Positions 36,201 through 45,070 of a stretch of 64,000 nt of DNA are shown here, piece by piece. The position numbers and the translations under genes are program-made. The DNA lies in assembly GCA_963968595.1 (NCBI GenBank), contig CAXAHJ010000003.1:35053-99052 (forward strand). The letters run 5' to 3'. The DNA comes from GCA-2730975 sp937893275. Its GTDB lineage: Bacteria; Verrucomicrobiota; Verrucomicrobiia; Opitutales; Seribacteraceae. Position 1 is the stretch's first letter; every line of letters begins with the position of its first letter. The notes beneath the pieces were generated by a model. It ran no database searches. It had not been told where the DNA came from and saw nothing but the letters and a program-made list of their open reading frames with translations.

Positions 36201-36387
36201 CATTGGTACTGCTGCTTTTAGTGAATGCAAAAACCTCACGAGCGTGAAGGTTCTCGGTAGGGGTATCGGTGAGGCAACGGATGTTTTCAAAAATACGCCG
36301 AGCACCATCTATTTCATGCCCGGAGCTCAAGGCTGGGCACCCGTCTGGAACGACAGGTTCGTAAGACCTATTAGCGATAAACCTTAG
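33217..36387 (+). CDS. Large BspA-type leucine-rich-repeat lipoprotein
   Basis: 1,056 aa. Starting at ATG 33217 gives a lipoprotein signal ending in FSGC; an upstream in-frame ATG at 33187 would precede it with ten extra residues. A Glu/Lys-rich spacer (about 25-75) leads to roughly 35 repeats of the LRR_5 type (AFxxCxxLxxVxIPxxVTSIG, period near 23). The family is surface-exposed and mediates adhesion or protein binding. Between about bases 34441 and 35640 a 600-nt unit is present twice in direct order with no indel. Intervening non-LRR loops (NHAISTSHTSS and HTDWIN) occur once in each copy. Confidence 0.92.
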   Translation: MKSLKIDFLSTVVLLGLPLIFSGCGSSENSQTEKTELADKTENSGETDQTDKAENQKEGEEPEEIDLGKEEPVDQFPFLLKPNPIDDFTWEVSGNLVTIIKCKASGKVVLPKVIAGFPVGRIGSLVSDANTLPRQFREGNAIPDGVTALVIPDSLKSIGDGAFYGCKSLTRLKIPDEVTSVGKYAFYGCENLRNVTYGTKLTSIGDGAFYGCSRLTEPTLPDSLTSIGKKAFEHCSSFTGITIPIAVNSIANSAFNGCPRLASISVSEKNPTFSSEEGVLLNKAKQWVLRCPQGKDGAYEVPASVTHIRDAAFLGCGGLTSVTMPEGTIAIGNYAFRECSALDTISIPQSVTTIGSFAFASCSKLMTVRIPEGVPSIGSFVFHHCKSLNRVEIHDKVTSIGNGAFHGCASLTNLLLPAKLTSIGNNAFRDCSRLTGLTLPGKLTTIGREGFRGCSGLTSLSIPDSVTTIADHAFAECAGLTQVRLSNIVTSIGSFAFSGCRQLKELAIPEKVTSFGQGAFASCESLERVTIPAGLNHAISTSHTSSQGTTLSPFLGCSGLRSVTIKIPSVSTNHTDWINSESLKTTGITEIIFSEGVTTIGDATFSDCKSLTSLTFPKSLTYIGNRAFQDCKGLTNLSFPVKLTTIGKEAFRGCSELTNLSLPDSVTTISDHAFRGCSGLIEVKPGKAVTSIGSFAFSGCRQLKKLAIPETVITLGPGAFASCESLEEVTIPPRLNHAISTSHTSSEGAILSQFFECSALTTVTIMVPTVNAIFTDWIDQDLLKTNAVTKIILTLGVTDVGDLSFRNKSSLLSIKFPESAKRIGNLAFQNCTGLKDINLEKGIASIAANAFEGCEKLAAINVPEGNGLYSSKDGLLFNSSGETLIKCPEGKATDLTLPEKVKTIGVNAFRRCKALKSVTLPEGITVIGSHAFSECTGLKGITIPDSVTSIGNHAFSACNELTEITIPKMVTTIGTFAFAGCAKLKEVTVGESVTSIGTAAFSECKNLTSVKVLGRGIGEATDVFKNTPSTIYFMPGAQGWAPVWNDRFVRPISDKP

Positions 36388-36539
36388 TGGCTTATGACTT
36401 TTACCACGTACGCTGCGACCGAAGCATAAATTATCTTGATTGTTGCTGTCCCGTTCAGTTATCGACTTGATCCGAATTCTCCACAGCGCGCAACTTGCAG
36501 CCCGTACAGAACCACTTTTTAATCCTCATCAGAAAAACC

Positions 36540-37481
36540 ATGAAAATATTATTCTCACTTATCCCAATAGTCATCTTCTCCCTAAGTGCCTTTGCCGCTA
36601 AGGCAGAACGCCTCGTGCTTGTAGGCGCCTCTTACGGGAAGAACATAATCGCTATCACCGACGCCAAGGGCGACGTACTTTGGTCTCACAAAACCGCCGG
36701 ACCGCAACGCGGTCACACGGGCCACCACGACGTTCATATGTTGCCCAACGGCAACATCCTCTTTCATGACACTTGGACGACGCTCAAAGAGATCACCTTG
36801 GACAAGAAGATAGTCTGGGAATACGACTGCGCCAACAGCAACGGCAACAAGGGCAAGCGGGTGGACGTACACGCCTTCGCCCGCCTCCCAAATGGCAGCA
36901 CCCGCATTGTGGAAAGCAGCGTGGGACGCGTCATAGAGGTGGACAAGGATGGCAAACTGAAACACCAGTTCGCCCTCAAGCCGGGTGGTACGACTTCCTC
37001 TCGCTGGGCCCGGGCCACGGACAAAGGTACCTTTCTCGTGTGCTCGGAACGACCGGGCGTCGTGACCGAGTACGACGTGAAGGACGGCAAGGTGGTCTGG
37101 GACTACCTAATCAACACCCGCGTCTACGGTGCGATGCGCCTGAAGAACGGCAACACCTTGATCGCGTCCGGCAGCGGCAACAGCGTGGTCGAGGTCTCAC
37201 CAGAGAAAAAGGTCGTTTGGGAAATCAAGGGCAAGGTACCCGGTACCGAGGTCAACCTCAAGTGGATGACCTGCCTGCAAGAACGCGAGAACGGCAACTT
37301 CATCGTGGGCAACTGCCACGCTGGCCCGGACAACCCGCAAATTTTCGAGATCACACGCGACAAGAAGATCGTCTGGGAATTCAACGAGTTCGAGCTCGTG
37401 GGCAACGGCTTGGCCTGCTGGCAAGTCCTCGAGGGCGAGCAAGCCGCGATGGTGAGCAAGAAACTGAAAGCCCTCAAGTAA
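36540..37481 (+). CDS. Exported beta-propeller protein, PQQ-repeat-like
   Basis: 313 aa from ATG 36540, which gives a signal peptide (MKILFSLIPIVIFSLSAFAAKA). Repeating blades of the type GDVLWSHKT, KKIVWEYD, GKVVWDYL, KKVVWEIKG and KKIVWEFN alternate with LPNGN or LKNGNTL turns, a WD/PQQ-like propeller. It lacks the tryptophan-docking motif set of true PQQ dehydrogenases, so it is probably a binding or structural protein. The sulfatase gene follows after one base, suggesting one operon. Confidence 0.75.
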   Translation: MKILFSLIPIVIFSLSAFAAKAERLVLVGASYGKNIIAITDAKGDVLWSHKTAGPQRGHTGHHDVHMLPNGNILFHDTWTTLKEITLDKKIVWEYDCANSNGNKGKRVDVHAFARLPNGSTRIVESSVGRVIEVDKDGKLKHQFALKPGGTTSSRWARATDKGTFLVCSERPGVVTEYDVKDGKVVWDYLINTRVYGAMRLKNGNTLIASGSGNSVVEVSPEKKVVWEIKGKVPGTEVNLKWMTCLQERENGNFIVGNCHAGPDNPQIFEITRDKKIVWEFNEFELVGNGLACWQVLEGEQAAMVSKKLKALK

Positions 37482-37482
37482 G

Positions 37483-38859
37483 ATGGGTAGGAAACTGCTT
37501 CCGCTTCTTGTCGGCCTCGCCTTCGCCTCCTTAGGGCAAGCAAAGGATAAGCCGACCAACTTCGTCGTCTTCCTGACCGATGACCTAGGCTGGGGAGACC
37601 TAGCTTGTTACGGACACCCGGTTATCCAAACCCCCAACCTAGACAAGTTCGCCAAGCAGGGAATGCGTTTTACCCAGAGCTATTCCGCCTGCGGAGTATG
37701 TTCTCCCTCCCGTTCCTCCATCCTGACCGGCAGGACGCCTTACCGGAACGGCGTCTGGCGGTGGATACCCGGCGGGCACCAAGTCCATTTACGAACCAGT
37801 GAGATAACTTCCGCCGAACTCCTCAAGGCCAAGGGCTACGAGACCTGCCACGTCGGGAAATGGCACTTGAACGGCAAGTTCAACAGCAAGGACCAACCCC
37901 AACCCGACGACCACGGATTCGACCACTGGATGGCCACCCAAAACAACGCGGCACCCGACCACCGCAACCCGCGCAACTTCGTACGCAACGGCAAGGAAGT
38001 GGGCGAAATGATAGGCTTTTCCGCCTCGCTGGTGGTTCAGGAAGGCGTCCGCTGGCTGAAAGAGAAGCGCGACCCGAAGAAACCGTTCTTTCTTAACGTT
38101 TGGACCCACGAACCGCACCTTCCGATCGAGTCCGATCCCAAGTTCATGGAATTGTACAAGGAGTTCGAAGACGAGGGCATTCGCCAGCACCACGGCAACG
38201 TCACACAAATTGACCACGCCTTCGGCAACCTGATGAAGGCCTTGGACGAGCTAGGTGAAACCGAAAATACTTTCGTCATCTTCACTTCCGACAACGGCCC
38301 CGAGGGGAACGGTCTGAAAGGACGCACCCGCGGTTCAACCGGAGGACTACGGGAGCGGAAGCGTTCTTCTCACGAGGGAGGCATCCGCGTGCCGGGCATC
38401 ATACGTTGGCCTGACCAAGTGCCACCCGGCACCACCAACCGCACCCCCATCATCGGCTCCGACGTTTTCTCCACCATACTGGCCATCGCGGACATTCCCT
38501 TGCCCGACGACCGCACCATAGACGGGATCGACATCCGTCCCGTCTTCGCGGCAAAAGAGCTTAAGCGCCCTGTGCCACTTTATTGGCGCAACCATTTGGC
38601 CCGAGCCGACATTCACGTCGCCTTGCGCGATGGTGAATGGAAGATCCTCGGCAACGCATCTCTCGACAAATTCCAGCTCTATCACATCGAGAAGGACTGG
38701 CAGGAGAAGTTCGACCTCGCCTCCTCCAACCCCAAAGAGCTAGCCGAACTGAAGGAAAAACTGCTTAGGGTTCACGCACAGGTGGAGAAGGAAGGCCCAA
38801 GCGACTGGTGGAAGAACGAGCAACCCCGCCGCAAACCAAAGAAACCGAAAAGGAAATAG
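37483..38859 (+). CDS. Exported sulfatase, S1 family
   Basis: 458 aa type I sulfatase. Signal peptide (1-20), metal ligands DD in FLTDDLGWGD, and the formylglycine motif C73-S-P-S-R followed by SSILTGR. Also seen: GKWHL (Lys and His of the active site), HEPH and SDNGPEGNG. The Cys form requires modification by FGE or an anSME; neither gene is in this window. Acts outside the cytoplasm on sulfated sugars; which sugar is not clear. It shares a run of closely spaced genes on one strand with the propeller upstream and the esterase downstream (3-nt gap). Confidence 0.93.
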   Translation: MGRKLLPLLVGLAFASLGQAKDKPTNFVVFLTDDLGWGDLACYGHPVIQTPNLDKFAKQGMRFTQSYSACGVCSPSRSSILTGRTPYRNGVWRWIPGGHQVHLRTSEITSAELLKAKGYETCHVGKWHLNGKFNSKDQPQPDDHGFDHWMATQNNAAPDHRNPRNFVRNGKEVGEMIGFSASLVVQEGVRWLKEKRDPKKPFFLNVWTHEPHLPIESDPKFMELYKEFEDEGIRQHHGNVTQIDHAFGNLMKALDELGETENTFVIFTSDNGPEGNGLKGRTRGSTGGLRERKRSSHEGGIRVPGIIRWPDQVPPGTTNRTPIIGSDVFSTILAIADIPLPDDRTIDGIDIRPVFAAKELKRPVPLYWRNHLARADIHVALRDGEWKILGNASLDKFQLYHIEKDWQEKFDLASSNPKELAELKEKLLRVHAQVEKEGPSDWWKNEQPRRKPKKPKRK

Positions 38860-38862
38860 ATC

Positions 38863-39900
38863 ATGTCCAGTCGACGGAATTTCATCAAGTCCTCCACCGT
38901 AGCCGCTGGAGTTTCCGCATTAGCAACTACCGAAAACGAACTCTCCGCCCAGCCGAAGCCAAAGATGAAAAAGAGCGGTTTCCGAGAAAAATTGGTGGAA
39001 GGTCTTGGCGGCCCTTGGCCCGAAGGCGGTGACCTGAAGCCAAAACGGCTCAAAACCGAGCAAAAGGACGGTTACCGACTGGAGTGGATCACTTACGAGC
39101 TCGAACCCGACGACCGATGCCCCGCCATTCTTTTGGTTCCGGATGGAGTGAGCGACAAATCCACCGCACCGGCCGTGGCCATTTGGCACCAGCATGCGGG
39201 ACAATGGCATCTCGGCAAAACGGAGCCGGCCGGACTGGCAGGGAACCCCATGCACCACACGGGAGTCGCCTTGGTCAAGCTGGGATACGTCGTGCTTTGC
39301 CCCGACGCCCTGTGCTTCGAGGAACGGCAAGATCCGGAAGAGAAGCTGAAAGGTAGCCGCTTCGAGCGGTTCGAGTTCCTCCGTTACGTGGTGGCGGGAA
39401 AATCCATGGCCTGGAAAAATATTTTGGATATGCGTCGGGCGGTTGACTACCTCGTCTCGCGACCCGAGGTGGAAGACGATCGCATCGGTTGCTTTGGCCA
39501 CAGCATGGGGTCCACCCACACTTGGCTGGTCGGTCCATGGGAGCCGCGACTCCGAGCTTTGGTGGGCAACTGTTGCCTGCCGACCTACGGCGGCATCCAC
39601 AGAACCAAACTCCTGCACTGCTTCCCCAATTTCATCCCCGGCATCCACGCCCACGGCGATACTCCGGACATCGCAGCGCTCATCGCTCCCCGCCCCTTGC
39701 ACCTCAACTTAGGCGAAAACGACCGCGGCTCCCCCATTAAGGAAGCTCGCGAAGGCGTCGACACAATCGCCAAGGCCTACCAGAAGGCCGGGGCACCAGA
39801 AAACTTCTCCTCTTTCATCGAGTCGGACACAGGGCACATTCTCTCTGAGAAAATGTGGGCAAAAACGCGAAAATTCTTCTCAAAGCATCTCGGTTCCTGA
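38863..39900 (+). CDS. Tat-exported alpha/beta-hydrolase (acetyl xylan esterase/dienelactone-hydrolase-like)
   Basis: 345 aa. Twin-arginine signal MSSRRNFIKSSTVAAG. Nucleophile Ser214 in GHSMG, with acid and base candidates in LGENDRG and SDTGHIL, arranged as in the acetyl-xylan esterase/BAAT-like branch. Expected to remove acetyl or other acyl groups from glycans in the periplasm, which fits its sulfatase neighbour 3 nt upstream. Confidence 0.85.
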   Translation: MSSRRNFIKSSTVAAGVSALATTENELSAQPKPKMKKSGFREKLVEGLGGPWPEGGDLKPKRLKTEQKDGYRLEWITYELEPDDRCPAILLVPDGVSDKSTAPAVAIWHQHAGQWHLGKTEPAGLAGNPMHHTGVALVKLGYVVLCPDALCFEERQDPEEKLKGSRFERFEFLRYVVAGKSMAWKNILDMRRAVDYLVSRPEVEDDRIGCFGHSMGSTHTWLVGPWEPRLRALVGNCCLPTYGGIHRTKLLHCFPNFIPGIHAHGDTPDIAALIAPRPLHLNLGENDRGSPIKEAREGVDTIAKAYQKAGAPENFSSFIESDTGHILSEKMWAKTRKFFSKHLGS

Positions 39901-39933
39901 AACGGAGAACCTTTGCTTCACCATTTCCGTACT

Positions 39934-41370
39934 ATGAAAACCTCATTCACCTGCCTGCTTACGCTTGCCTGGGCTTTGACCTCCATCGCCCTCTTCTCAG
40001 CGGAGAAAGGCTTGCGCGCAGGCACAGCCGTTGTGGACGTTACGCCTCAGGAGTGGCCGCTGGTACTGCGCGGTTCCTTTTTTCCCAAACCCGCAAAAAC
40101 CTCGCACGACCCACTTCACGTAAGGGCCCTCGCCTTCGAGAACGGTACAGGACGGGCGGTCATAGTGATAGTGGACGTGATCGGCATTTCGCGGGAAACT
40201 CTTGATCCGGTAAAAAAAAGGGCCGCCAAGGCTACCGGTTGGCGAACGGATCAAATGCTCATAGCCGCCACCCACACCCACTCGGCCCCTTCCTCAAGTG
40301 AATCGGGCTCGGTTCCGCAAGTCGCCTTTGGTAAAAGGTTGGCCGACGGTATGGTGGAAGCCATTGAGAAGGCAGTCGATTCACTTCAGCCCGCCCAAGT
40401 AGGATTCGGATCCGGACATGTGCCTGACGAAGTCTTCAACCGTCGCTGGTACCTACAGGATGGCACCATGCCCCTCAACCCCTTCGGAGAATTGGACAAG
40501 GTGAAGATGAACCCGAACCGAAATCATATCGTAAAGCCCGCCGGACCAACCGATCCCGAGGTGTGCATCGTCGACGTGCGAACCCTAAGAAACAAACCAC
40601 TTGGTCTACTCGCCAACTATGCCTTGCATTACGTAGGCGCGATCAACATAGGCGAACGGCAGGTATCAGCGGACTACTTCGGGGAGTTCGCCCGCATAAT
40701 GCCTTGGCGTCTGCGGGCCATGTCCTCCGACAACTTCGTCGCCATGCTTTCCAACGGACCTTGTGCCGACGTCAACAACATCGACTTTCATGGCAAACGC
40801 GCTCCGCGCCAACCATTCGAGCAAATCCGCATCGTAGCCGCCAAGGTGGCCGACGCCTCTTGGCGAGCCAGCAGGGGAATCGGCGAATACCACTCGGACG
40901 CGCAAGTGGCCATGCTGCAGCGCGAAGTTCCTCTCGACTGGCGAAAGCCCTCCCAAGAACTTGTCGAGAGAGCTAAAAACATCCTCGCAATGTCGAAAGA
41001 AGAACAGACGAAACTGCCTCGGCTAGCGACCAACTACGCTCAACGAACACTTTCTCAGGACAAGCGCGAGGGCAAGGCCGACTGCCTAGTACAGGCCATC
41101 CGCATAGGCGATCAGGCTATTGTATCCTTTCCCTTCGAAACCTTCGTGGAAACGGGTCTCGAAATTAAAAAGAAAAGCCCCTTCAAGCACACCTTCGTGA
41201 TCGAACTGGCCAACGGTTCCTACGGGTACCTGCCGACCCCGAAGCAGCACGAGCTCGGCGGATACGAGACTTGGCTGGGCACCAACAAGGTGCAGAAAGA
41301 CGGCTCCGATCTCCTTACCCGCAACCTCCTCGAGATGTTAAATGAACTTCACTCCGGGAAAGACAAGTAA
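39934..41370 (+). CDS. Neutral/alkaline ceramidase-like exported hydrolase
   Basis: 478 aa from ATG 39934 with a signal peptide. Shares the zinc-site motif ATHTHSAP and the LRAGTAVVDVTP start of the neutral ceramidase superfamily. At the place where true ceramidases carry GDVSP (nucleophile Ser), this protein has SNGPCADVNN, so the Ser is missing. That variation is common in environmental members annotated only as ceramidase domain-containing, and ceramide is probably not the substrate. Amide or ester cleavage on a glycan or lipid is the best guess. Confidence 0.75.
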   Translation: MKTSFTCLLTLAWALTSIALFSAEKGLRAGTAVVDVTPQEWPLVLRGSFFPKPAKTSHDPLHVRALAFENGTGRAVIVIVDVIGISRETLDPVKKRAAKATGWRTDQMLIAATHTHSAPSSSESGSVPQVAFGKRLADGMVEAIEKAVDSLQPAQVGFGSGHVPDEVFNRRWYLQDGTMPLNPFGELDKVKMNPNRNHIVKPAGPTDPEVCIVDVRTLRNKPLGLLANYALHYVGAINIGERQVSADYFGEFARIMPWRLRAMSSDNFVAMLSNGPCADVNNIDFHGKRAPRQPFEQIRIVAAKVADASWRASRGIGEYHSDAQVAMLQREVPLDWRKPSQELVERAKNILAMSKEEQTKLPRLATNYAQRTLSQDKREGKADCLVQAIRIGDQAIVSFPFETFVETGLEIKKKSPFKHTFVIELANGSYGYLPTPKQHELGGYETWLGTNKVQKDGSDLLTRNLLEMLNELHSGKDK

Positions 41371-41388
41371 CCAAACATTGGATTTACC

Positions 41389-42285
41389 ATGAAAAATCGC
41401 ATTCGCTCCATCGCCTCAGTTACCTTTCTCTTATTTTTCACGGAAGCATTTGCAGAGGAATTATTTAAGGCCACGCCGCTTACTAAGCCCGGCGAGTTCA
41501 CCAAGGGCATAGAAGGTCCGGCATGCGACAAGGCGGGAAACGTCTTCGCGGTGAACTTTAAGGAACAGGGCACCATTGGCCGGGTGTCACCCGATGGCAA
41601 AGGCGAGGTCTTCCTCACCTTGCCCGAGGGAAGTACAGGCAACGGCATACGCTTCGACAAGAAGGGGAACATGTTCATCGCCGACTACCCCAAGCACAAT
41701 GTGATGCGGGTGGACGCGAAGACCAAGAAACTGACTGTCCTCGCCCACGAACCGAGGATGAATCAACCAAACGACTTGGCCATCGACGCCAAGGGCAACC
41801 TATACGCCAGTGACCCGAGCTGGGCAAAGGGAACGGGACAACTCTGGAGAATCTCGAAAAAGGGTAAGGTCAAGCTCCTCGCCGATGACATGGGCACGAC
41901 CAACGGCATCGAGGTGAGCCCCGACGGCAAAACGCTTTACGTCAACGAGTCAAAGCAGCGAAACATTTGGGCTTTCTCCATCAAGAAGGATGGTTCGGTC
42001 GAGAAGAAACACCTGCTGAAGAAATTCGAGGATCACGGGTTCGACGGCATGCGCTGCGACGCCAAGGGCAATCTCTACGTCACACGGCACGGCAAAGGCA
42101 CTGTGATAATCCTCTCCCCCGAGGGAAAAGTCCTCAAGGAAGTCGACGTTCTGGGAGCAATGCCCAGCAACCTCTGCTTCGGTGGACCCGATGGCCGCAC
42201 CGTGTACGTAACCGAAGTCGAGCACACGCGTATCGTGCAGTTCCGCGTCGAGCACCCTGGCTTGAGCTGGACCATGAACCAATAG
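41389..42285 (+). CDS. Exported SMP-30/gluconolactonase-like protein
   Basis: 298 aa, signal peptide (1-22), six-bladed propeller. Typical points: KGIEGPACDKAGNVFAVN (Glu metal ligand), STGNGIRFDKKGNMFIAD, MNQPNDLAID (Asn), NGIEVSPDGKTLYVNES. The family opens sugar lactones or cleaves esters with a Ca2+ or Zn2+ centre. Lies 18 nt after the ceramidase-like gene in the same direction, and 17 nt before the next gene. Confidence 0.88.
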   Translation: MKNRIRSIASVTFLLFFTEAFAEELFKATPLTKPGEFTKGIEGPACDKAGNVFAVNFKEQGTIGRVSPDGKGEVFLTLPEGSTGNGIRFDKKGNMFIADYPKHNVMRVDAKTKKLTVLAHEPRMNQPNDLAIDAKGNLYASDPSWAKGTGQLWRISKKGKVKLLADDMGTTNGIEVSPDGKTLYVNESKQRNIWAFSIKKDGSVEKKHLLKKFEDHGFDGMRCDAKGNLYVTRHGKGTVIILSPEGKVLKEVDVLGAMPSNLCFGGPDGRTVYVTEVEHTRIVQFRVEHPGLSWTMNQ

Positions 42286-42302
42286 ATGCCATCCCTCCGA
42301 TA

Positions 42303-44138
42303 ATGGCACGGCGACTCCTTACCTTGTTATTCGTGTTGCTGATCTTGCCCGCGGGGGTGGAGACGAAAGAGGAGCGCAAGGGTTTCGAATTCTCCCGCAT
42401 GCTGGCTCATTGGGCGAATTACGCGGAACCCGGCTACCTCGCCTTCATCGACGAAGCGAAACCCGATCTCGTCCAGCTGGGTTTCTACGGGGCTCACTTC
42501 TGGGGCCTTGCCCACACCCCGCAATACAAAGGCTATCCCGCTCATTTCCCAGTAAGAGGGCTGGACGAGTGCGGAAAATGGTTCGAGCGACGAAACGTGG
42601 AATTGGCGAAGCGCAAGGTTCGCGTGATCGGGCACCTGAACGTCGAGTTCCTGGTAGGTGATCCCGATGGTCCGGAAGGGCCCCGAGGGTTCTTCAAGTT
42701 CTATCACGACCTATGGAACGAAAAGGAACTGGGGCCGAAACCCGTGAAGGATCCGCTGGACTTCCTAGAGAGAGACAAGGATGGCAAACCATTGGAGAAG
42801 AACAGTTACCGCATAGGTGGCATGAAGGAATACTTTGCCTGCCTCCGCAATCCGCACTGGCAAATCGTGCTGAAGGCATGGGTGAAGCGAGGCATCGAGC
42901 GTGGCGTGGACGGCTTCGTGGCCAACTACTTCTACCGCCATGACTGCCACTGTCGGCACTGTGTGTCCGGATTTAAGCAATACCTCGCAAAACGCTTCAA
43001 GAAACAGGAACTAAACGATCGCCTCGGCATCGCCAACTTGGACGCCCATCGCTTCGACGAGCTCGTTTGCTGGCACAAGCCGCAGGAAACCACACCACTC
43101 CGCCTCGAAATGCTTCGCTGGTCGCAAATCTCAAACAAGGAGGTATTCGACGAGGTCTTCATTCGACATGGCCGCAGACTCAAGCCGGACTTGCTCGTCG
43201 CCCAGTGGAACCACTTGGGCAACTTCAACCAGATCAGCAGTGACGAGCGTTGCCTCCTCCCCGCTGATCTTTGGGGCAAAGATGAGGACTACGCCTGGTA
43301 CAGCACGGGAAATGCAGCCACCTACACCGATTTGCCCAACGGGGTTCTGGGCGACACCACCCTGCAAGCTCGGTATATTCGGGGAGCATTCTCCGACAAG
43401 CCTTTCACCATTGGCAAATACGAAGGCGTACGCACACGCGTCGCAATCGCCGAATTGGCTGCCAACGGCGGATCTCCCATGGGTTTCTACGCCCGGTTCA
43501 GCGACCCCGCGGCCCGCGAGGTGTTCGTCCGCTACTATCAATTTCTCGGACGCCACGACGACCTTTTTCGTCGCAACTCTCCTCACGCCGAGGCTCTTCT
43601 TCTCTTTCCCCGAAAGGCAATTTGGCAAGGAAACCTCGAACGATTGGAGGCCTTCCGCATGCTGGGCAGGAAGCTGCTCGACCAGCACGTCCTCTTCGAC
43701 GTCTTGCCCGACGACTTGGCGACGCCCGAAATACTTGCCAAGTACCAGGTCACGATCGATCCTGGCAAGGACTCCTTGCCGTCACGGAAACGACTCAGCC
43801 GCTTTGACGCGCCTGCCACGCTGCGGGTATGCGTCAACCGCCCCGCCAAGGGAAATGAAATCGATCTGCACTTCGTCAACTATGATCGGGACGAGCTCCC
43901 CAAGAGGGCCAACGGCAGACCAAATCATGGTCGTGGCCCCACCGATGAAAGACCTAGGGCGGTGTCGGAGGCCGAAGTGTCCTTCGTTCTTCCAGCGGGA
44001 ATGAAGGTTAGCGAGGTGGAGGTGATCTCGCCGGAATATGATAAACCTCTCCATCCCAATTTCCGATTCGCCGATGGCAGAATCTCCTTCACCATGCCCG
44101 AATTCCTCGTCTACGCAGTGGCCAGGCTGAAGCCTTAG
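42303..44138 (+). CDS. Secreted glycoside hydrolase-like TIM-barrel protein
   Basis: 611 aa from ATG 42303, which follows the previous stop by 17 nt and gives a signal peptide (MARRLLTLLFVLLILPAG). The body looks like a (beta/alpha)8 barrel: LAHWANY start, PDLVQLGFYG, VIGHLNVEFL, GVDGFVANYFYRH, then a Cys-rich knuckle CHCRHCVSGFKQYL. This knuckle recurs in uncharacterised beta-galactosidase-like and fucosidase-like proteins of this phylum. A C-terminal beta domain (LHFVNYDRD, VSFVLPAGMKVSEVEV) closes it. Family not assigned; no confident catalytic pair. A role in cleaving glycans is inferred from neighbours and the fold. Confidence 0.6.
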   Translation: MARRLLTLLFVLLILPAGVETKEERKGFEFSRMLAHWANYAEPGYLAFIDEAKPDLVQLGFYGAHFWGLAHTPQYKGYPAHFPVRGLDECGKWFERRNVELAKRKVRVIGHLNVEFLVGDPDGPEGPRGFFKFYHDLWNEKELGPKPVKDPLDFLERDKDGKPLEKNSYRIGGMKEYFACLRNPHWQIVLKAWVKRGIERGVDGFVANYFYRHDCHCRHCVSGFKQYLAKRFKKQELNDRLGIANLDAHRFDELVCWHKPQETTPLRLEMLRWSQISNKEVFDEVFIRHGRRLKPDLLVAQWNHLGNFNQISSDERCLLPADLWGKDEDYAWYSTGNAATYTDLPNGVLGDTTLQARYIRGAFSDKPFTIGKYEGVRTRVAIAELAANGGSPMGFYARFSDPAAREVFVRYYQFLGRHDDLFRRNSPHAEALLLFPRKAIWQGNLERLEAFRMLGRKLLDQHVLFDVLPDDLATPEILAKYQVTIDPGKDSLPSRKRLSRFDAPATLRVCVNRPAKGNEIDLHFVNYDRDELPKRANGRPNHGRGPTDERPRAVSEAEVSFVLPAGMKVSEVEVISPEYDKPLHPNFRFADGRISFTMPEFLVYAVARLKP

Positions 44139-44163
44139 TCCATTACCCATAACCCAGCGACCT

Positions 44164-45066
44164 ATGAGATTCACGACCCAATCAATCATCTTCGGACTGG
44201 CCGTCCTTTGTCTGCCGATAATTGGGTTCGGCCAAAAGAAGAAGGCCAAGAACCCCAATTCTTTTTTCGATCTCGAATACGCCAAGGTCGACGGCATCTC
44301 GCTTAAACTGGATCTTCTGATGCCGGCCAAGAAGACGGACAGGAAACCCGAACTGGTGGTGTTCTTTCACGGCGGATCCTGGCGGGGCGGCTCCAAGAAG
44401 ACCTGTCACGTCGGCTGGTTGACCCATCATGGCTACGCGGTGGCCAGCGTGGACTACCGCCTGAGCGGACAGGCCAAGTTTCCCGCGCTCGTGCACGACT
44501 GCAAGGGAGCCATTCGTTGGTTGCGAGCCAATGCCGAAAAGTACGGTATCAATGCCAAGCGCATCTGCGCCTCAGGCGCCTCCGCCGGCGGTCTGCTCTC
44601 CACTCTCGTGGGAACCAGCGGGGGCATCAAGGCCCTCGAGGGAACAGTGGGGGGCAACCTCGATCAATCCAGTCGGGTACAGTCCGCTCTCGGTATGTTT
44701 TGTCCGACCGATCTGTATTACAACGCCACCGCCGAGAAGGAACGTTGCGACCAGCCCAACTGCCCGCTTTACCAACTACTCGGAGGGAAGCCCAGCGAAC
44801 GCCTCGACCTAGCCAAACTGGCCAGTGCCACGGCTCACGTCACGAAAGACGACCCACCCGTCATCGTGCTCTACGGCACGGAAGACAAATCATTGGTCAA
44901 GCCGCTCCACGGGGAACGCCTCAAGGCCCGCTATGACGAGGCCGGACTGGATGCCACCTATCAATTGATCGAGGGCGCCGGTCACGGCGGTCCTCAGTAC
45001 CGTGACAAGGAACGCAGCAAGCTGATCCTCGACATGCTCGAGAAGACCCTGCGAGCCCCGAAATAA
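44164..45066 (+). CDS. Exported alpha/beta-hydrolase, BD-FAE/esterase-lipase type
   Basis: 300 aa, signal peptide (1-23). HGGSWRGG oxyanion motif (about 69-75), nucleophile Ser140 in GASAGG, acid in YGTEDKS, His in GAGHGGPQY. This pattern belongs to the bifunctional deacetylase/feruloyl esterase (BD-FAE) and HSL-like group. Probably deacylates glycans along with the esterase at 38863. Convergent with the acetylesterase gene, 4 nt between stops. Confidence 0.87.
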   Translation: MRFTTQSIIFGLAVLCLPIIGFGQKKKAKNPNSFFDLEYAKVDGISLKLDLLMPAKKTDRKPELVVFFHGGSWRGGSKKTCHVGWLTHHGYAVASVDYRLSGQAKFPALVHDCKGAIRWLRANAEKYGINAKRICASGASAGGLLSTLVGTSGGIKALEGTVGGNLDQSSRVQSALGMFCPTDLYYNATAEKERCDQPNCPLYQLLGGKPSERLDLAKLASATAHVTKDDPPVIVLYGTEDKSLVKPLHGERLKARYDEAGLDATYQLIEGAGHGGPQYRDKERSKLILDMLEKTLRAPK

Positions 45067-45070
45067 GGGG

